Source: Candidatus Poseidoniaceae archaeon
Lineage (GTDB): Archaea; Thermoplasmatota; Poseidoniia; Poseidoniales; Poseidoniaceae
Reading direction: 5' to 3'
DNA length: 13,990 bases
NCBI GenBank assembly: GCA_022424925.1
Contig: JAKMGM010000145.1
Coordinates: 1-13,990 of the forward strand
The notes beneath the pieces were generated by a model. It ran no database searches. It was not told the origin of the DNA and saw only the letters and a program-made list of their open reading frames with translations. Below are positions 13,644-13,990 of the stretch, one piece after another; within the stretch, counting starts at the first letter, position 1; each line of letters opens with the position of its first letter. The position numbers were made by a program, and so were the translations under genes.

Positions 13644-13990
13644 TCAAAGTTCTTCTTCATTGAATATTGGTGCAATCGAATAATCGAACACAATCAATTC
13701 GACAGAGAAGGTGACTTCTTCGCCGTTGTCGCTGCGTTGATCGGTGCAGGTGAATGACGGTTCAGTTCCAGTTTCGGCAGATACGCTAATTTCAGCCGAA
13801 TAAGCGCCAAGGCCGGCACCCATCGAGTCGATTTGGCTGATGATTTCAGATTCAGAAAGACCTGATACCTCTGCACCGACCATTGATGAGTTGAACCATT
13901 CGACAACGACTTCGTGTTCACCGTTACCACCGTTGTTTTGGCCGTCAGCAGTGCCGTTGAAACCTGCATGCATGGCCGTACCCGAAATGG
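13644..13990 (-). CDS. C-terminal part of a hypothetical protein (5' partial at window edge)
   Basis: The minus-strand frame is open from the right edge to a TGA at 13646-13644. The visible 115 or so residues are rich in Gly, Asn, Ser and acidic residues, with NGTADGQNNGGNGEHEV, a strand-like VVVEWFNSSM, and a second strand-rich segment (EEVTFSVELIVFDYSIAP) ending NEEEL. An N-x-S/T sequon pair and a lone Cys (FTCTDQ) suit an exported protein, but no signal peptide can be seen because the N-terminus is outside the window. A methionine at 13973 is in frame, but the frame continues open beyond it, so it is not a convincing start. No C-terminal membrane anchor is present. I recognise no family. 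It converges with the phosphohexomutase gene, 18 bases away. Confidence 0.7.
   Translation of the reverse strand, partial: ISGTAMHAGFNGTADGQNNGGNGEHEVVVEWFNSSMVGAEVSGLSESEIISQIDSMGAGLGAYSAEISVSAETGTEPSFTCTDQRSDNGEEVTFSVELIVFDYSIAPIFNEEEL

Noticed and set aside
1..13990. Signs of mobile elements, defence genes, tRNA or rRNA
   Set aside because: No transposase, integrase, terminal repeats, cloverleaf-like or rRNA-like sequence was seen. The genes look like ordinary, evenly composed chromosomal genes.

Overview
The window looks like chromosomal DNA of a planktonic archaeon. My best inference is a Marine Group II (Candidatus Poseidoniales) euryarchaeote. The reasons are the very compact gene layout, Shine-Dalgarno motifs overlapping stop codons inside operons, an archaeal-looking HisRS, a dolichol-type cis-prenyltransferase, a DUF354 protein, a calcium-decorated secreted M14 carboxypeptidase, and a surface protein with a PGF-type C-terminal membrane segment. 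No rRNA or marker gene is present to confirm this.

Layout. At 1-776 (+) lies the 3' part of a surface protein gene. It converges with a four-gene minus-strand block that reads from right to left: secreted, membrane-anchored M14 zinc carboxypeptidase (6793-4601), SNF/NSS sodium symporter (4588-2882), a membrane-anchored coiled-coil protein of unknown role (2872-2198) and histidyl-tRNA synthetase (2127-778). The first three genes are tightly coupled. They fit peptide trimming outside the cell followed by sodium-driven uptake of the amino acids released. Divergent from the block is an MscS channel (6908-8017, +). It abuts, tail to tail, an orphan protein with a C-terminal transmembrane hairpin (9202-8018, -).

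The right half contains cis-prenyl diphosphate synthase uppS plus a Nudix hydrolase (9302-10517, +). These converge on a DUF354 GT-B-like protein (11517-10507, -). A divergent promoter region follows, and then ridA, a 60-residue membrane protein and a phosphohexomutase (11597-13625, +). The 3' end of a further minus-strand gene enters from the right edge (13990-13644). uppS, DUF354 and the phosphohexomutase could all serve lipid-linked glycan synthesis for the cell surface, but they are not one operon.

There are no tRNA or rRNA genes, CRISPR arrays, insertion sequences or integrases that I can see, and no gene-free stretch over about 115 bases. I found no clear new multi-gene system such as defence or secretion. 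The more interesting points are the peptidase-transporter operon, the stop-embedded ribosome-binding sites at four gene junctions, the TASHLP active-site variant of the phosphohexomutase, and several unrecognised membrane proteins.
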